From Rubinisphaera margarita (GTDB lineage: Bacteria > Planctomycetota > Planctomycetia > Planctomycetales > Planctomycetaceae), in NCBI RefSeq assembly GCF_022267515.1, contig NZ_JAKFGB010000003.1:186001-250000 (forward strand): a stretch of 64,000 bases of DNA. Reading direction: 5' to 3'. The notes under the pieces are model-generated. The model did not search any database. It saw only the letters and a list, made by a program, of their open reading frames with translations, and was not told the origin of the DNA. Below are positions 15,317 through 24,705 of this stretch, piece by piece. Position numbers and translations under genes: made by a program. Numbering within the stretch: the stretch's first letter is position 1; the number at the start of each line of letters is the position of its first letter.

Positions 15317-18300
15317 ATGTTTGGCATGTTGAAAACAAATCTGGCAACCACGGTGGAGACCAGGCGGTCTTCCCACTCTGCTGTCGCGCTCAGCGACCGC
15401 AAGGGGGGAGCGGCGATGATCATCGTCATCGCCATGACCGGCATGCTGGCCTTCCTGGGATTCTTCTTCTTCTCCTACATCTCAGCCGAACGAAACAGCG
15501 CGAGCTGGTTCGCGATCTCTGCCAACCGCGAGATTTCCGAAGGCGACTACTTCGATTTCGCCCTGCAGCAGGTGCTGATCGGCCCTTCCGATGAGTTTCC
15601 CAACTCCGCTCTGGGTGGCCGCGTTTATTCGATCATCCCGAACATGGTCGGCAACTTTGGTCCCGATCTGAAGCCGGACGATCTGCACCTGTTCTCCGGA
15701 CGTGGCATCACAGTCACTTTCCAGCAGGATTCCGAACATCTGCCCAACGACACGACGAACGTCAACGACAACTGGCGATTCGACTACGATGGCGACGGAA
15801 CCCCCGACGGACAGGTCATTAACTTCAGCCCGGGGGCCAATCCGGTTGGACCACGGAACATTCCGTTCTCGCCGCTGCAGCCCAACCACCCGAACGCCAT
15901 TCCAGCCTTCGAACCGGATGCCGGTTATACCTATCCCGATATCAACAGCATGTTCCTCGGCCACTTTTCGCTGGTCGACACCAATCCCGATCCGAACACG
16001 GTCAATCTGGTGAAGGTCTGGATTCCGTCGTTCCATCGTCCGCAGTATCTGCCGCGGCACGAAGTGGCCGACTCTCTTCCGCTGACCGACATCTACACCG
16101 ATCCGACCTATGCCAACCGCGTGCTGCGTCCTCACCGCGAACACCGCGTTCAGCTCAAGCAGTACTCCAGCGGTTCGGTGACCTTCAAAAGTGTGCCGCG
16201 ATATGTGACCTCCGGCGGTTTCGATGCCTACACCGGCGGCGGGGCCCCGGCCAATCCGTTCCCATTCCCGGACTTCTCAGCCAATGGATACCGGGCCGGA
16301 ATCTGGACGCACGGGGTCGCGGGCCACGATACGATCACGTACGACGTGGACGCCGATGGCATCTCCGAAAACGGGAACGAGGCGATTCTGCTCGATCTGG
16401 ATCACCGTGTCGAAGTGATGTCTGACGGCACGAAACGGGTGCCGATATTCGCGATCACGATTATGGACGCCGACGGGCTGATGAACCTCAACACCGGCGG
16501 CAACCTGTTTGGCGAGAGCACTCAGCTCACCCATGCCCGCACACCCGCTGGCGGATCAGGAGATGATCCCTTCGGCGACGGACATTTCGTCTCGAACTCG
16601 AACCTGGGACTCTCGCCCGCCGAAGTGAACCTCGGCCGCGGGTTCTATCGCCCGCTGGAAACCTCATCGTCGAGCCCGGCGTCCACGCTTCCGACAGCCG
16701 GATACGGCTACGAAGAGATGTTCAGCTACAGCACAGCCGTTGGCGTCAATCAGGTGACTCAGCTCGATATGGCCAATATGGAACTGGCTCGACTGCTGGT
16801 CGGGTTCGCCGACGGGGACAACTCAACGACCGATGAAATTGTCTGGGGTCGCTGGGGGGAAGCCAATGGATTCGTTGGCAGCGGAGACGAAAACCGTCTC
16901 GACAATGCCATCGCTTCCGACCTTCCTCCGACGCCGCCATTCCCACGCGCCAGCTGGGGATCGCCGCTGTTCCCGCTGCCGGGAAATACAGGCGTCGATG
17001 ATGACGACGATTACCTCGTCGGCGGCGGCAAGGTGCAGTTCGCCGGGTCGAATCACCGCGATCCCGTCTTCGGACCGCTGGGAATTACGGTGCCGTCGGG
17101 TGTTCATCCGATCGACGAAGCGGCTGCCGGGATCGGCTACCTCTCGGGCTCCAACGCATCGATTTCGTTCCACACGACCGATGCCGATTACGCGTTCGCC
17201 CTCAACGATACCGTTCACGGGGCACCCGACGATTACGGCCGTCTTCGGGCGTCGCAGAAACCGGAAGCCGGCAGTCCGCTGCGGTTGCCGTCTTACAGCA
17301 GCCGTTGGGAACGACAGGTTCTCGACAGCTCGTACGCTTATTCAGGCGATGTTGCTGGCGATGTCGATGAAGTCGACCTGATGGAAGACTGGACCGGCGT
17401 CCGCCCCTGGTCCGATGGCGAAACCAGCGACGGCACGGTCACGACGTATCAGCTGAAGCAGTCGAACTCGCGAGCCAACCTGTTCCTGGCCGACGAGCCG
17501 GATGAAATCATCGTCGATCACAGCTTCCGCAATCAGGATCACGACACGCTCTTCTCTGTCGGAGAGATGCAGTTCCTGCACTTCTCGGAAGATGATTGGG
17601 ACGACACAAAGGCGTCCACACCTTCCCGGCTCGATAAGCTGGTGCGGTACAACTTCGAGCAGGTGACAGGGGGCTATCTGACCTCAACACCCGATATCGA
17701 TGACGACTGGTGGCTGCGAAGTCAGTACACGACCGACAGCTGGGATCGCTGGGAATTCGCGTTCTCGCCGGCCATTGGCGCCATCGTCGATCCAGCCGAT
17801 ACCGCCTACGACACGACACGCGGCTGGGAATTCAGTCCCGTTAACAACGACAACGAGCGACTCGCCTTCCCGCCGGAATTCGGTTCTGTTCGCCGCTTCG
17901 ACAATGAAGATCCATTCCGTCATGAACTTCGTCAGTGGCTCACGATTGAACTGAACCGCGACGAGGAGTTTGCCAACTTCCCGCTGCCTCAGCGACGGCT
18001 CAATATCAACCGGATTCTCGACAAGGATCCCGAAGGTCGCTTCCGCCAGCGTCAGCTCACGCCGCATCCTGTCTTTGAATCCGCCGACACAGACGACAAC
18101 GAGATCTTCAAGCTGATGTACCCGGGAGACTCGACAAACACGAATGACATTTCGGTCGTGAAGCAGTACGGCAATTCGACGAACAATCCCATTCCAGCCG
18201 AAGTCGCTTTCGCATCCATGGAAGGCGACAAGTTCGTTCAGGAATGGTGGGCCCGTTACGATCGCCAGCGTCTGGCCCGCGATATTTACGTGATGCTCTA

Positions 18301-20656
18301 CCTGCTGGGAGCGGGCGACGACGCCTTCAATATGGCTGAAGACGATCCCTCGACCGGCCCTTACCCGGTCACTGTCGGCGTGACTGACAATGAAGACATC
18401 GACCTGGACGGCAACGCCGACGGAGATGGCGTCAACGATCAACTGCAGGCGATGGCCCAGTTCGCCGTTAACTATGTCGACGGGCTCGATCGAGACAGCG
18501 TGATGACGGAGTTTGTCTTCGATGTGAACCTCTCGGACGGCTGGAACATCATCGGCGAGAAGAACACCTCGACCGGAGAGCTCACTGAAACCGATGCCGC
18601 CCGCGTTTTCGGCGTCGAACGTCAGGAACTCACTCTGAGTGAGACGTACTACGCTCAGATTACCCGTAGCGAAATGACGGACAGTAACAAGACGCCGTGG
18701 AACGATGCGGACACGGCTCCGATTCAGTTCCTGTTCGTCGAGTTGCGGAATGCTTCGCCATTCAAGGTTCAATACCGCACCGATTCCTGGCGATTGCGTC
18801 GGGTCGTCGGCACCGACGATTTCGTGAGCGGAAGCGATGACCCCGCGATTGCGTTTCAGCGTCTGAGTGCCATTCCACTCGACATGATCGCAGCAGGGGA
18901 GAACTTCTGGATCGGAGCGCACGACGATCAGAATTACGATGGCCCGGCTGCCATCCTGCTGGATGAAAACGACGACGGCACCATTCAGGCCAACGAGGTG
19001 ATCTGTCCCAGCCGCGAGATGGATGCCGACTTCACCTCGGCCAGTGCCGTCAAGCCGCTCTGCCATCTCGATATTCATCACACCGATCACGAAACATGGC
19101 GAACCCTCACCCGCAACGGGACAACGATTGATCCCTACGAATTCCTTTCCGGAGAAACGACCGGGAAGTTTGAAGTGGTGCTCGAACGGCGTCTGCATAT
19201 GGACGGAGCCGGGATCTACGACGATCCGGTCGTCAACCCCTGGGTTCCCGTGGACTACATGCTGGTCGACCGCGATAGCCATGTGGTTGACCCGATCAAC
19301 GCGGGGGCGATCGATCTGAGCGGCTTCGATGGTCAGCTCAGCATCGAACGTCCGCAACCGATGCACCGTTATCCTCGGAGCGACGGCGCCTCGGGTGGAG
19401 TTCCCGGAAGCCGCCGGAACAGCACGGGGGGCGGACCGCGTCGTCATTCCTTCGGACCACAGGCTCCGCTGGCGTACAACACGCTCGACCCTGCGAACAC
19501 GGGGACTTATACGCCGTACGTGGCTCACAACTCAAATGCCCCGACCGTCGACAGCGTCGAAACCTTTACACTCTGGCAGCCGCACTTCGACCGCGATTAC
19601 ACGTCGGTATACGAACTGCTCAGCGTGCCAATCGTGGCGCCGGGAATGCTGAGTGAAATGAATGGCGATACTGCCGAGATGAGCGGGCTGAATACTGCGT
19701 TTACAAAGTTCGCCATTCCCGATCCGGGGACTCCTTCGGATACGTCGGACGACAATCGCTGGTATCGCCTGCTTGAGTTCCTGGAAGTTCCCGATGGAAT
19801 GCAGGCAGCGATTCGCGACGAAATGCCCTCGCCGCGTTCTCCCGGCAAGATCAACCTGAATACGATTCGACAGCCCGGTGTGCTGGCAGGACTGATCGAT
19901 GATGATTTCCATCTCGACGGCTTCCCGACGCCCGCAGAGGTCGTTTCCTATAACGACGACCAGAAAATGCGGTATCCGTATCTGCAGCTGCTCGATCCCC
20001 ACGAAGCCGAGCGGAACTGGTACCAGCAGTTCCTCATCAGCCGCGATCGTCGCGATCCGTACACGGCGATCTATCTCCCCGGTATCCCGGGATCACGACC
20101 ATTTCGACCGTTGAGCTATACGCCGATCGGATCGCTGGGAGCCAATTACGATAAGACGCAGAGCATCGAACACACGATCCTGCGGCAGCTTCCTTATACG
20201 ATCAGCCCAACGGCCATCATGCCGGAGAACGGGAACACGGATGCCCTGACCGGCCTCTGGACAGGCGACCCGACGGATCTCGATGCGAATATCCGGGACA
20301 TCATGACCCGCCGCCGGCTGTTCGAGGCTCGCACGGATATCGATGCCGACTTCAATGGCACTGCGATTAACGCCGTCGATTATCACACGAGAAACCGGTT
20401 GCTGAACAAGGTCGCCAACAACGCCACGGTCCGCAGCAACGTCTTCTACTGCTGGATTCAGGTGCAGTTCCACGAGGCTGCCGAGGACGAATTCGGCAAT
20501 GTCCAGGTGGGCGGACAGCTGACCGGCACGGCACATAAGTCGAAACGGGCGTTCTTTGTGATTGACCGTTCGAAGCTGGAAGACGCCTGGGATCCCCGGA
20601 CTCAGACCTTCGACTGGCGGAAGTTTGTGCTGTTGAGACGAAACCTGACGAACTGA
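15317..20656 (+). CDS. Giant GspK-like minor pseudopilin
   Basis: 1779 residues, roughly five times a normal GspK. ATG 15317 has GGAG upstream; an in-frame TTG at 15299 is less likely. The N-terminus has a basic stretch, then GGAAMIIVIAMTGMLAFLGFFFFSYI, a GspK/PilX-type helix lacking the usual Glu at +5, as in GspK. Near 1511 the run PGKINLNT followed by a Pro-Gly-Val turn resembles the helix-hairpin-helix of GspK. Acidic loops resembling calcium sites occur near 156 (DYDGDGTPDG), 343 (DVDADGISENG), 1029 (DLDGNADGDG) and 1216 (DENDDG). As GspK caps the pseudopilus, this protein would form a very large tip. Large inserts are of unknown function. Confidence 0.8.
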   Translation: MFGMLKTNLATTVETRRSSHSAVALSDRKGGAAMIIVIAMTGMLAFLGFFFFSYISAERNSASWFAISANREISEGDYFDFALQQVLIGPSDEFPNSALGGRVYSIIPNMVGNFGPDLKPDDLHLFSGRGITVTFQQDSEHLPNDTTNVNDNWRFDYDGDGTPDGQVINFSPGANPVGPRNIPFSPLQPNHPNAIPAFEPDAGYTYPDINSMFLGHFSLVDTNPDPNTVNLVKVWIPSFHRPQYLPRHEVADSLPLTDIYTDPTYANRVLRPHREHRVQLKQYSSGSVTFKSVPRYVTSGGFDAYTGGGAPANPFPFPDFSANGYRAGIWTHGVAGHDTITYDVDADGISENGNEAILLDLDHRVEVMSDGTKRVPIFAITIMDADGLMNLNTGGNLFGESTQLTHARTPAGGSGDDPFGDGHFVSNSNLGLSPAEVNLGRGFYRPLETSSSSPASTLPTAGYGYEEMFSYSTAVGVNQVTQLDMANMELARLLVGFADGDNSTTDEIVWGRWGEANGFVGSGDENRLDNAIASDLPPTPPFPRASWGSPLFPLPGNTGVDDDDDYLVGGGKVQFAGSNHRDPVFGPLGITVPSGVHPIDEAAAGIGYLSGSNASISFHTTDADYAFALNDTVHGAPDDYGRLRASQKPEAGSPLRLPSYSSRWERQVLDSSYAYSGDVAGDVDEVDLMEDWTGVRPWSDGETSDGTVTTYQLKQSNSRANLFLADEPDEIIVDHSFRNQDHDTLFSVGEMQFLHFSEDDWDDTKASTPSRLDKLVRYNFEQVTGGYLTSTPDIDDDWWLRSQYTTDSWDRWEFAFSPAIGAIVDPADTAYDTTRGWEFSPVNNDNERLAFPPEFGSVRRFDNEDPFRHELRQWLTIELNRDEEFANFPLPQRRLNINRILDKDPEGRFRQRQLTPHPVFESADTDDNEIFKLMYPGDSTNTNDISVVKQYGNSTNNPIPAEVAFASMEGDKFVQEWWARYDRQRLARDIYVMLYLLGAGDDAFNMAEDDPSTGPYPVTVGVTDNEDIDLDGNADGDGVNDQLQAMAQFAVNYVDGLDRDSVMTEFVFDVNLSDGWNIIGEKNTSTGELTETDAARVFGVERQELTLSETYYAQITRSEMTDSNKTPWNDADTAPIQFLFVELRNASPFKVQYRTDSWRLRRVVGTDDFVSGSDDPAIAFQRLSAIPLDMIAAGENFWIGAHDDQNYDGPAAILLDENDDGTIQANEVICPSREMDADFTSASAVKPLCHLDIHHTDHETWRTLTRNGTTIDPYEFLSGETTGKFEVVLERRLHMDGAGIYDDPVVNPWVPVDYMLVDRDSHVVDPINAGAIDLSGFDGQLSIERPQPMHRYPRSDGASGGVPGSRRNSTGGGPRRHSFGPQAPLAYNTLDPANTGTYTPYVAHNSNAPTVDSVETFTLWQPHFDRDYTSVYELLSVPIVAPGMLSEMNGDTAEMSGLNTAFTKFAIPDPGTPSDTSDDNRWYRLLEFLEVPDGMQAAIRDEMPSPRSPGKINLNTIRQPGVLAGLIDDDFHLDGFPTPAEVVSYNDDQKMRYPYLQLLDPHEAERNWYQQFLISRDRRDPYTAIYLPGIPGSRPFRPLSYTPIGSLGANYDKTQSIEHTILRQLPYTISPTAIMPENGNTDALTGLWTGDPTDLDANIRDIMTRRRLFEARTDIDADFNGTAINAVDYHTRNRLLNKVANNATVRSNVFYCWIQVQFHEAAEDEFGNVQVGGQLTGTAHKSKRAFFVIDRSKLEDAWDPRTQTFDWRKFVLLRRNLTN

Positions 20657-21108
20657 CGCATGACCGTCACGTTCGATAAATCAGTGAGCGGATAAGAATT
20701 TTTAGGGAACCAGTTGAATTGCACTGGATTTTTGCGGGTCTGATCACGCATAATAGGAGGAGCATTTGTCTGCATAACGTCGCAAATCAAGTTTCACGGG
20801 CCACTTACGTTCTGTCGGACCTCGCTCATTGGGCGCAGCGACCGATTTCAGCCGGCTCGTGATTCCACGCAGTGCTGACGGCCGCAGAAACGGCGAACGC
20901 AATCATGGCGGAAGCCGTACGGCGGACAGAGCGTAGTCACGTCACAGAAGTCGCCTTGTCTCTGGCGATAACGAATTACTCAACGGACTCATTACTCAAC
21001 TTTTTTGTGTCTTAACGGGCAAACCTGATCAGGGAAGCGGTGTTCCGGGCCTTTGCCGCTGTCCGAGGGCAGAACCACTACATCTCACGGGATTCAAGGA
21101 GCACTGGA
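20657..21108. other. Intergenic region with a short direct repeat
   Basis: About 450 bases between the GspK-like gene and the DUF1559 gene. The 10-mer ATTACTCAAC occurs twice (20975-20984 and 20991-21000), starts 16 bases apart, followed by a T6 tract. It lies about 110 bases before the DUF1559 start and could be an operator. No gene is supported here. Confidence 0.4.
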
Positions 21109-22260
21109 ATGAAGATTCAAAACACAGTCCGCGTCGCCAACTCGCGTCGTCGCGGATTCACCCTTATCGAGCTGCTGGTGGTGATCTCTATCATCGCCAC
21201 GCTGGCAGCCCTCATTCTGCCAGGTATTCAGGGCGCCCGGTCCTCTGCTCGAAACCTGCAGTGTGTTAACAACATTCGCAACATCGGCACGGCGGCGATG
21301 AACTTCGCCTCCCAGAACGGCGGCCGTCTGCCGCGTCTGTCGGGGGATACGACCTATACCGATACGACGGTGACTCCGAATGTCACGTATCAGTATGGCT
21401 GGCCGGTTGCCCTGTTGTCCGTCTTGGACAACGCCGCTCTCCAACGCCTGCTGCTCGAAGACTTCAACACGGGGACGCAGACTCACGGGACTTTGTTCGC
21501 AACACAGATCGCTGTTTTCAGCTGCCCGGATGACGATACGGCCTTCCAGATCGATGGTCAGATCAGCTACGTCGCGAATGCTGGCTATGCGGCTGAAGGA
21601 AACGGAAATGGACAATGGGGAATAAGTGAGAATCATGCCATTCTGGCCGCAGGCACTGGTCATGATTTTAACAACATTAACTGGCGTGATAATTACACGA
21701 TCGGCAGCGATGAATCGAAGCGGATCAGCCAGTCGACCGGTGTTTTCTGGCGGGATACCGGGAGTGATCGATCCATCGTAACATTGGACTATGTTTCCAA
21801 TAACGATGGTCAGACTCAAACTCTGATGCTTTCTGAGAATACCGACGCTGGAGAATGGTCTCGTCCGTTCGTGCAGGACATTGGTTTCGCTCTGCAGGTC
21901 CCAGTTGACGGATCGGGACTTCCAGGAGCCGTGCCAGGCAGTGCGACTCAGAACGACCGAGGCTTTGGCCGCGGGGATGACGCGGGATCTTCCAATCCGG
22001 AACGGGCACTGGCAATGATCGAAGATTACGGCCTGGCCTCTTTCTCGGCTGGAGACTCTAAGATTAGTGCCGATCGTCCGAGTGGATCACAGGCTTGGCG
22101 TCCCTCTTCGAATCACGTTGGTGGCAACGTCAACGTTTTCTACTGTGACGGTCATGCCGGCTCGCTGAATGCGTCGATGGACCAGGGCGTCTATGCTCGT
22201 CTGATGACTCCGGCCGGAACCAAATACGGTCAGAATGTTCTGCGAGACACCAACTTCTAA
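21109..22260 (+). CDS. DUF1559 prepilin-type protein
   Basis: Planctomycete-type secreted pseudopilin of the DUF1559 family, 383 residues. ATG 21109 has AAGGAG eight bases upstream; the longer GTG-started frame from 21040 lacks one. The leader ends SRRRG before FTLIELLVVISIIATLAALILPG. The body follows the DUF1559 pattern (ARSSARNLQCVNNIRNIGTA after the helix). The C-terminal motif HVGGNVNVFYCDGH is close to the H-X9-DG signature but has ten residues between His and Asp. It has its own leader region and terminator, so it is regulated apart from the cluster upstream. Function of the family is unknown. Confidence 0.9.
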   Translation: MKIQNTVRVANSRRRGFTLIELLVVISIIATLAALILPGIQGARSSARNLQCVNNIRNIGTAAMNFASQNGGRLPRLSGDTTYTDTTVTPNVTYQYGWPVALLSVLDNAALQRLLLEDFNTGTQTHGTLFATQIAVFSCPDDDTAFQIDGQISYVANAGYAAEGNGNGQWGISENHAILAAGTGHDFNNINWRDNYTIGSDESKRISQSTGVFWRDTGSDRSIVTLDYVSNNDGQTQTLMLSENTDAGEWSRPFVQDIGFALQVPVDGSGLPGAVPGSATQNDRGFGRGDDAGSSNPERALAMIEDYGLASFSAGDSKISADRPSGSQAWRPSSNHVGGNVNVFYCDGHAGSLNASMDQGVYARLMTPAGTKYGQNVLRDTNF

Positions 22261-22287
22261 TCGTCTGACTGATGCCGTTTGAATCCA

Positions 22288-22320
22288 AGCCGTCGGGAAT
22301 TGCTTCTCGGCGGCTTTTTT
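22288..22320 (+). terminator. Rho-independent terminator after the DUF1559 gene
   Basis: Stem AGCCGTCG / CGGCGGCT with one G-T pair, followed by six T residues, 28 bases after the stop codon. Confidence 0.85.
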
Positions 22321-22485
22321 CGTGGAGCATGCGGCTGTCACTGGACGACAGGCGGGCATGGGAGTGACAATGGTGTGAGTGCCCTCCCGGGGTAGAATTG
22401 ACCGGTTGAATCTGCGTCGAGTCGCTGGTTGTTTGCTCGGTTTTCGCGGATTCGGAACACTTCACTGGAACGCTCTCAAAAATCC

Positions 22486-23391
22486 ATGTCGGCATCGTCT
22501 GAAATGAATGCGTTCGCGGATCCGACCGCCCTGGCTCAGTTCGGGCGGCTCGATGTCGTCGCGCGGCTGGTGGTCGAGGGCTACATGATGGGGCAGCATA
22601 AAAGCCCCTTCAAAGGGAGCAGTGTCGAATTCGTGGAGCATCGCCAGTACTACCCGGGCGATGAGATCCGCCACATCGACTGGCGAGCGTACGGCAAGAC
22701 CGGCCGGTACTACGTCAAGGAGTACGAAGATGAAACCAATCTCCGCTGTTATCTCATGCTCGATGCGTCCGGAAGCATGGGATACGGACAGTCGACCCTC
22801 TCCAAGTACGCTTACGCACGGCAGATGACAGCCGTGCTTGCGTTTCTTCTGCTCAGGCAGCGGGACGCCGTCGGGCTCTGTATCTTTGACAACAAGCTGC
22901 GGCAGTTGATTGAACCTTCGACGCACGCCATGCAGTTTCCCCGCCTGATCAAGACGCTGGAAGAATCGGAGACGGGGGGAGAGACCAGCCTGGGAAAAGT
23001 CTTCTCGGACATCATTCCCCGGCTCAAGCGACGCAGTCTCGTGGTCCTTCTGAGCGACCTGTACGATGAGGTCGAGCCGCTCCAGGCGGCCATCAAGCGG
23101 TTCCGCCACTATCATCACGAAGTGATCGTCGTGCAGACCGTGGCGCCTGAAGAAGAAGAGTTTCCGTTCAGCCGGCCGACCCAGTTCCGCAATCTGGAGC
23201 AGGCGGGGCAGCGAATGCTCGTGGATCCTCATCGGTTGCGGCGGCACTATCTGGAGCAATACGAAGCCTTTATGAAACGGGTCGAGCAAATGTGTACCCG
23301 TTCCGGCGTCGATCTGCTGAAAGTGACGACCCGGGATTCCTTTGTGCACACGCTTGGCCGCTATCTGGCCTTCCGGTCCCGCGGTCGCTGA
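22486..23391 (+). CDS. DUF58 / von Willebrand A-like protein
   Basis: 301 residues from ATG 22486; another ATG lies at 22504 and a TTG at 22429 is in frame, none with a strong ribosome-binding site. The YYPGDEIRHIDWRAYGKTGR segment is diagnostic of DUF58. LMLDASGSM gives the MIDAS-like DxSxS of a vWA fold. DUF58 proteins usually lie beside MoxR AAA ATPases and vWA membrane proteins; none is present here, so this copy is orphaned in the window. Likely soluble: no transmembrane segment is visible, unlike longer DUF58 proteins. Confidence 0.85.
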   Translation: MSASSEMNAFADPTALAQFGRLDVVARLVVEGYMMGQHKSPFKGSSVEFVEHRQYYPGDEIRHIDWRAYGKTGRYYVKEYEDETNLRCYLMLDASGSMGYGQSTLSKYAYARQMTAVLAFLLLRQRDAVGLCIFDNKLRQLIEPSTHAMQFPRLIKTLEESETGGETSLGKVFSDIIPRLKRRSLVVLLSDLYDEVEPLQAAIKRFRHYHHEVIVVQTVAPEEEEFPFSRPTQFRNLEQAGQRMLVDPHRLRRHYLEQYEAFMKRVEQMCTRSGVDLLKVTTRDSFVHTLGRYLAFRSRGR

Positions 23392-23489
23392 AACTGCAGG
23401 CGTGAGGCAGATTGAGCTTGTCGATCGGCGACTCGATACGGGATAATCGAGGGAGAACTTCTGTCAGCGCGCAACCGAAGGACCCCGTC

Positions 23490-23744
23490 ATGTCAGCCAA
23501 TCGTCACATCCATCTGCGACCTGATCAACTTCACGTGGAATGCGTTGTGCGAGCGAAGGGAATTCCGGCGACCAAGCGGCTTAAAGTGAAGCTGCTCCGA
23601 AATGGAATCACCGAGTTCCACGACGAACTGGCTCCGGTCGGCAGGCCTTACCGCGACTTCCATATCACGGCGAAAACACGAGCCTCTTACAGCCGACTGA
23701 TGGGCATTGTTGGCTCGACTGAAGATACCGAACTCATCACGTAG
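23490..23744 (+). CDS. Small unknown protein, 84 residues
   Basis: ATG 23490 is preceded by GAAGGA about eight bases away. The product (MSANRHIHLRPDQLHVECVV...) is basic, soluble, without cysteine pairs or membrane segments apart from one Cys. No family was recognised. It follows the DUF58 gene by about 100 bases and its end overlaps the ddl end by eight bases on the opposite strand. The clean ribosome-binding site is the main reason to keep it; it may be a real hypothetical protein or a chance frame. Confidence 0.5.
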   Translation: MSANRHIHLRPDQLHVECVVRAKGIPATKRLKVKLLRNGITEFHDELAPVGRPYRDFHITAKTRASYSRLMGIVGSTEDTELIT

Positions 23745-24660
23745 TCGGATCGGTCTGCGGCTCGCCGCCGATTGCACAGTCGCAAATCCGCTCGCAAAGA
23801 TCCTCGTAACTCCAGCCGATCGCCGCGGCTGCTTTCGGCGCCAGGCTTCGTTCCGTGAGGCCGGGCAGGGTGTTGACTTCAAGAATCCACGGCTGCCCCG
23901 TCTCGTCAAGCATCAGATCGACCCGAGCCAGTCCCGCAGTGCCAATCAATCGGCAGGCCTGCAGAGCAGCCGTTTTCAGGCTACTGGAGACTTCGTCCTC
24001 TGTCGTTACGACTTCATACGTGGTGGCGGGGGAATGATACTTCGCTTCGTAGTCGTAGAATCGTTCTCCCGGCTGAATTCGAATGGGCGGGAGCGCGACA
24101 TCCTCGAACACGGAAACCGTCCATTCGGTTCCGGCGATGTAGTTTTCGATAAGGACAACCGAATCGTAGCAGAGCGCCTCTTCGACCCCCGCCGCGAATT
24201 CATCGGGGTGATAGACGATGGAGATCCCCACGCTCGACCCCTGGGCATTCGGCTTGACGACCACCGGCCAGGTGAGAGCTGTCTCCGTCTCGTGAAGTGC
24301 ACTCTGATCCGGGGCATGCACAATCCATTCGGGAGTCGGTAGTCCGTGCTCTTTCAGGAGTCTTTTGGTTCGCACTTTCTGAAAGGCCAGCTCGGACGCG
24401 AAGGCGTTGCTGCCGGTGTAGCGGATTTTCCGCTGTTCGAGCAGTCGCTGCAGTTGACCGTCTTCGCCAAACGTGCCGTGCAGCGCGATGAACACGAGCT
24501 GATGCGGCGCGATGGCGGTGTTGGTCAGATCGACCTCGGCTGGATCCCAGACCGTCACGGTGTGTCCGCGGGAACGCAGCGCCGCGGAAGCGGCCGCTCC
24601 GCTTTTCAGGCTGATTTCTCTTTCGGCCGAAGACCCGCCGGCGAGTACAATGACGTCCAT
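23737..24660 (-). CDS. ddl: D-alanine--D-alanine ligase
   Basis: ATP-grasp enzyme joining two D-alanines for peptidoglycan precursors. 307 residues, normal for DdlB-type enzymes. Motifs seen: LAGGSSAEREISLKSG at the N-terminus, HGTFGEDG near 80, VKPNAQGSSVGI around 140, and the C-terminal LEVNTLPGLTERS with metal-binding Glu and Asn. It supports the now accepted presence of peptidoglycan in planctomycetes. It is followed at 45 bases spacing upstream on the same strand by a Ser/Thr kinase gene, which could be co-transcribed. No mur or fts genes are adjacent. Confidence 0.93.
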   Translation of the reverse strand: MDVIVLAGGSSAEREISLKSGAAASAALRSRGHTVTVWDPAEVDLTNTAIAPHQLVFIALHGTFGEDGQLQRLLEQRKIRYTGSNAFASELAFQKVRTKRLLKEHGLPTPEWIVHAPDQSALHETETALTWPVVVKPNAQGSSVGISIVYHPDEFAAGVEEALCYDSVVLIENYIAGTEWTVSVFEDVALPPIRIQPGERFYDYEAKYHSPATTYEVVTTEDEVSSSLKTAALQACRLIGTAGLARVDLMLDETGQPWILEVNTLPGLTERSLAPKAAAAIGWSYEDLCERICDCAIGGEPQTDPTT

Positions 24661-24705
24661 TTCCCGTTCCTGTGAGCCCGCTGGAATCGGTTTGCCGGGC
24701 AGGGG

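Noticed and set aside
17684..19528. 614-codon frame on the - strand
   Set aside because: Antisense shadow of the GspK-like gene; no recognisable motifs.
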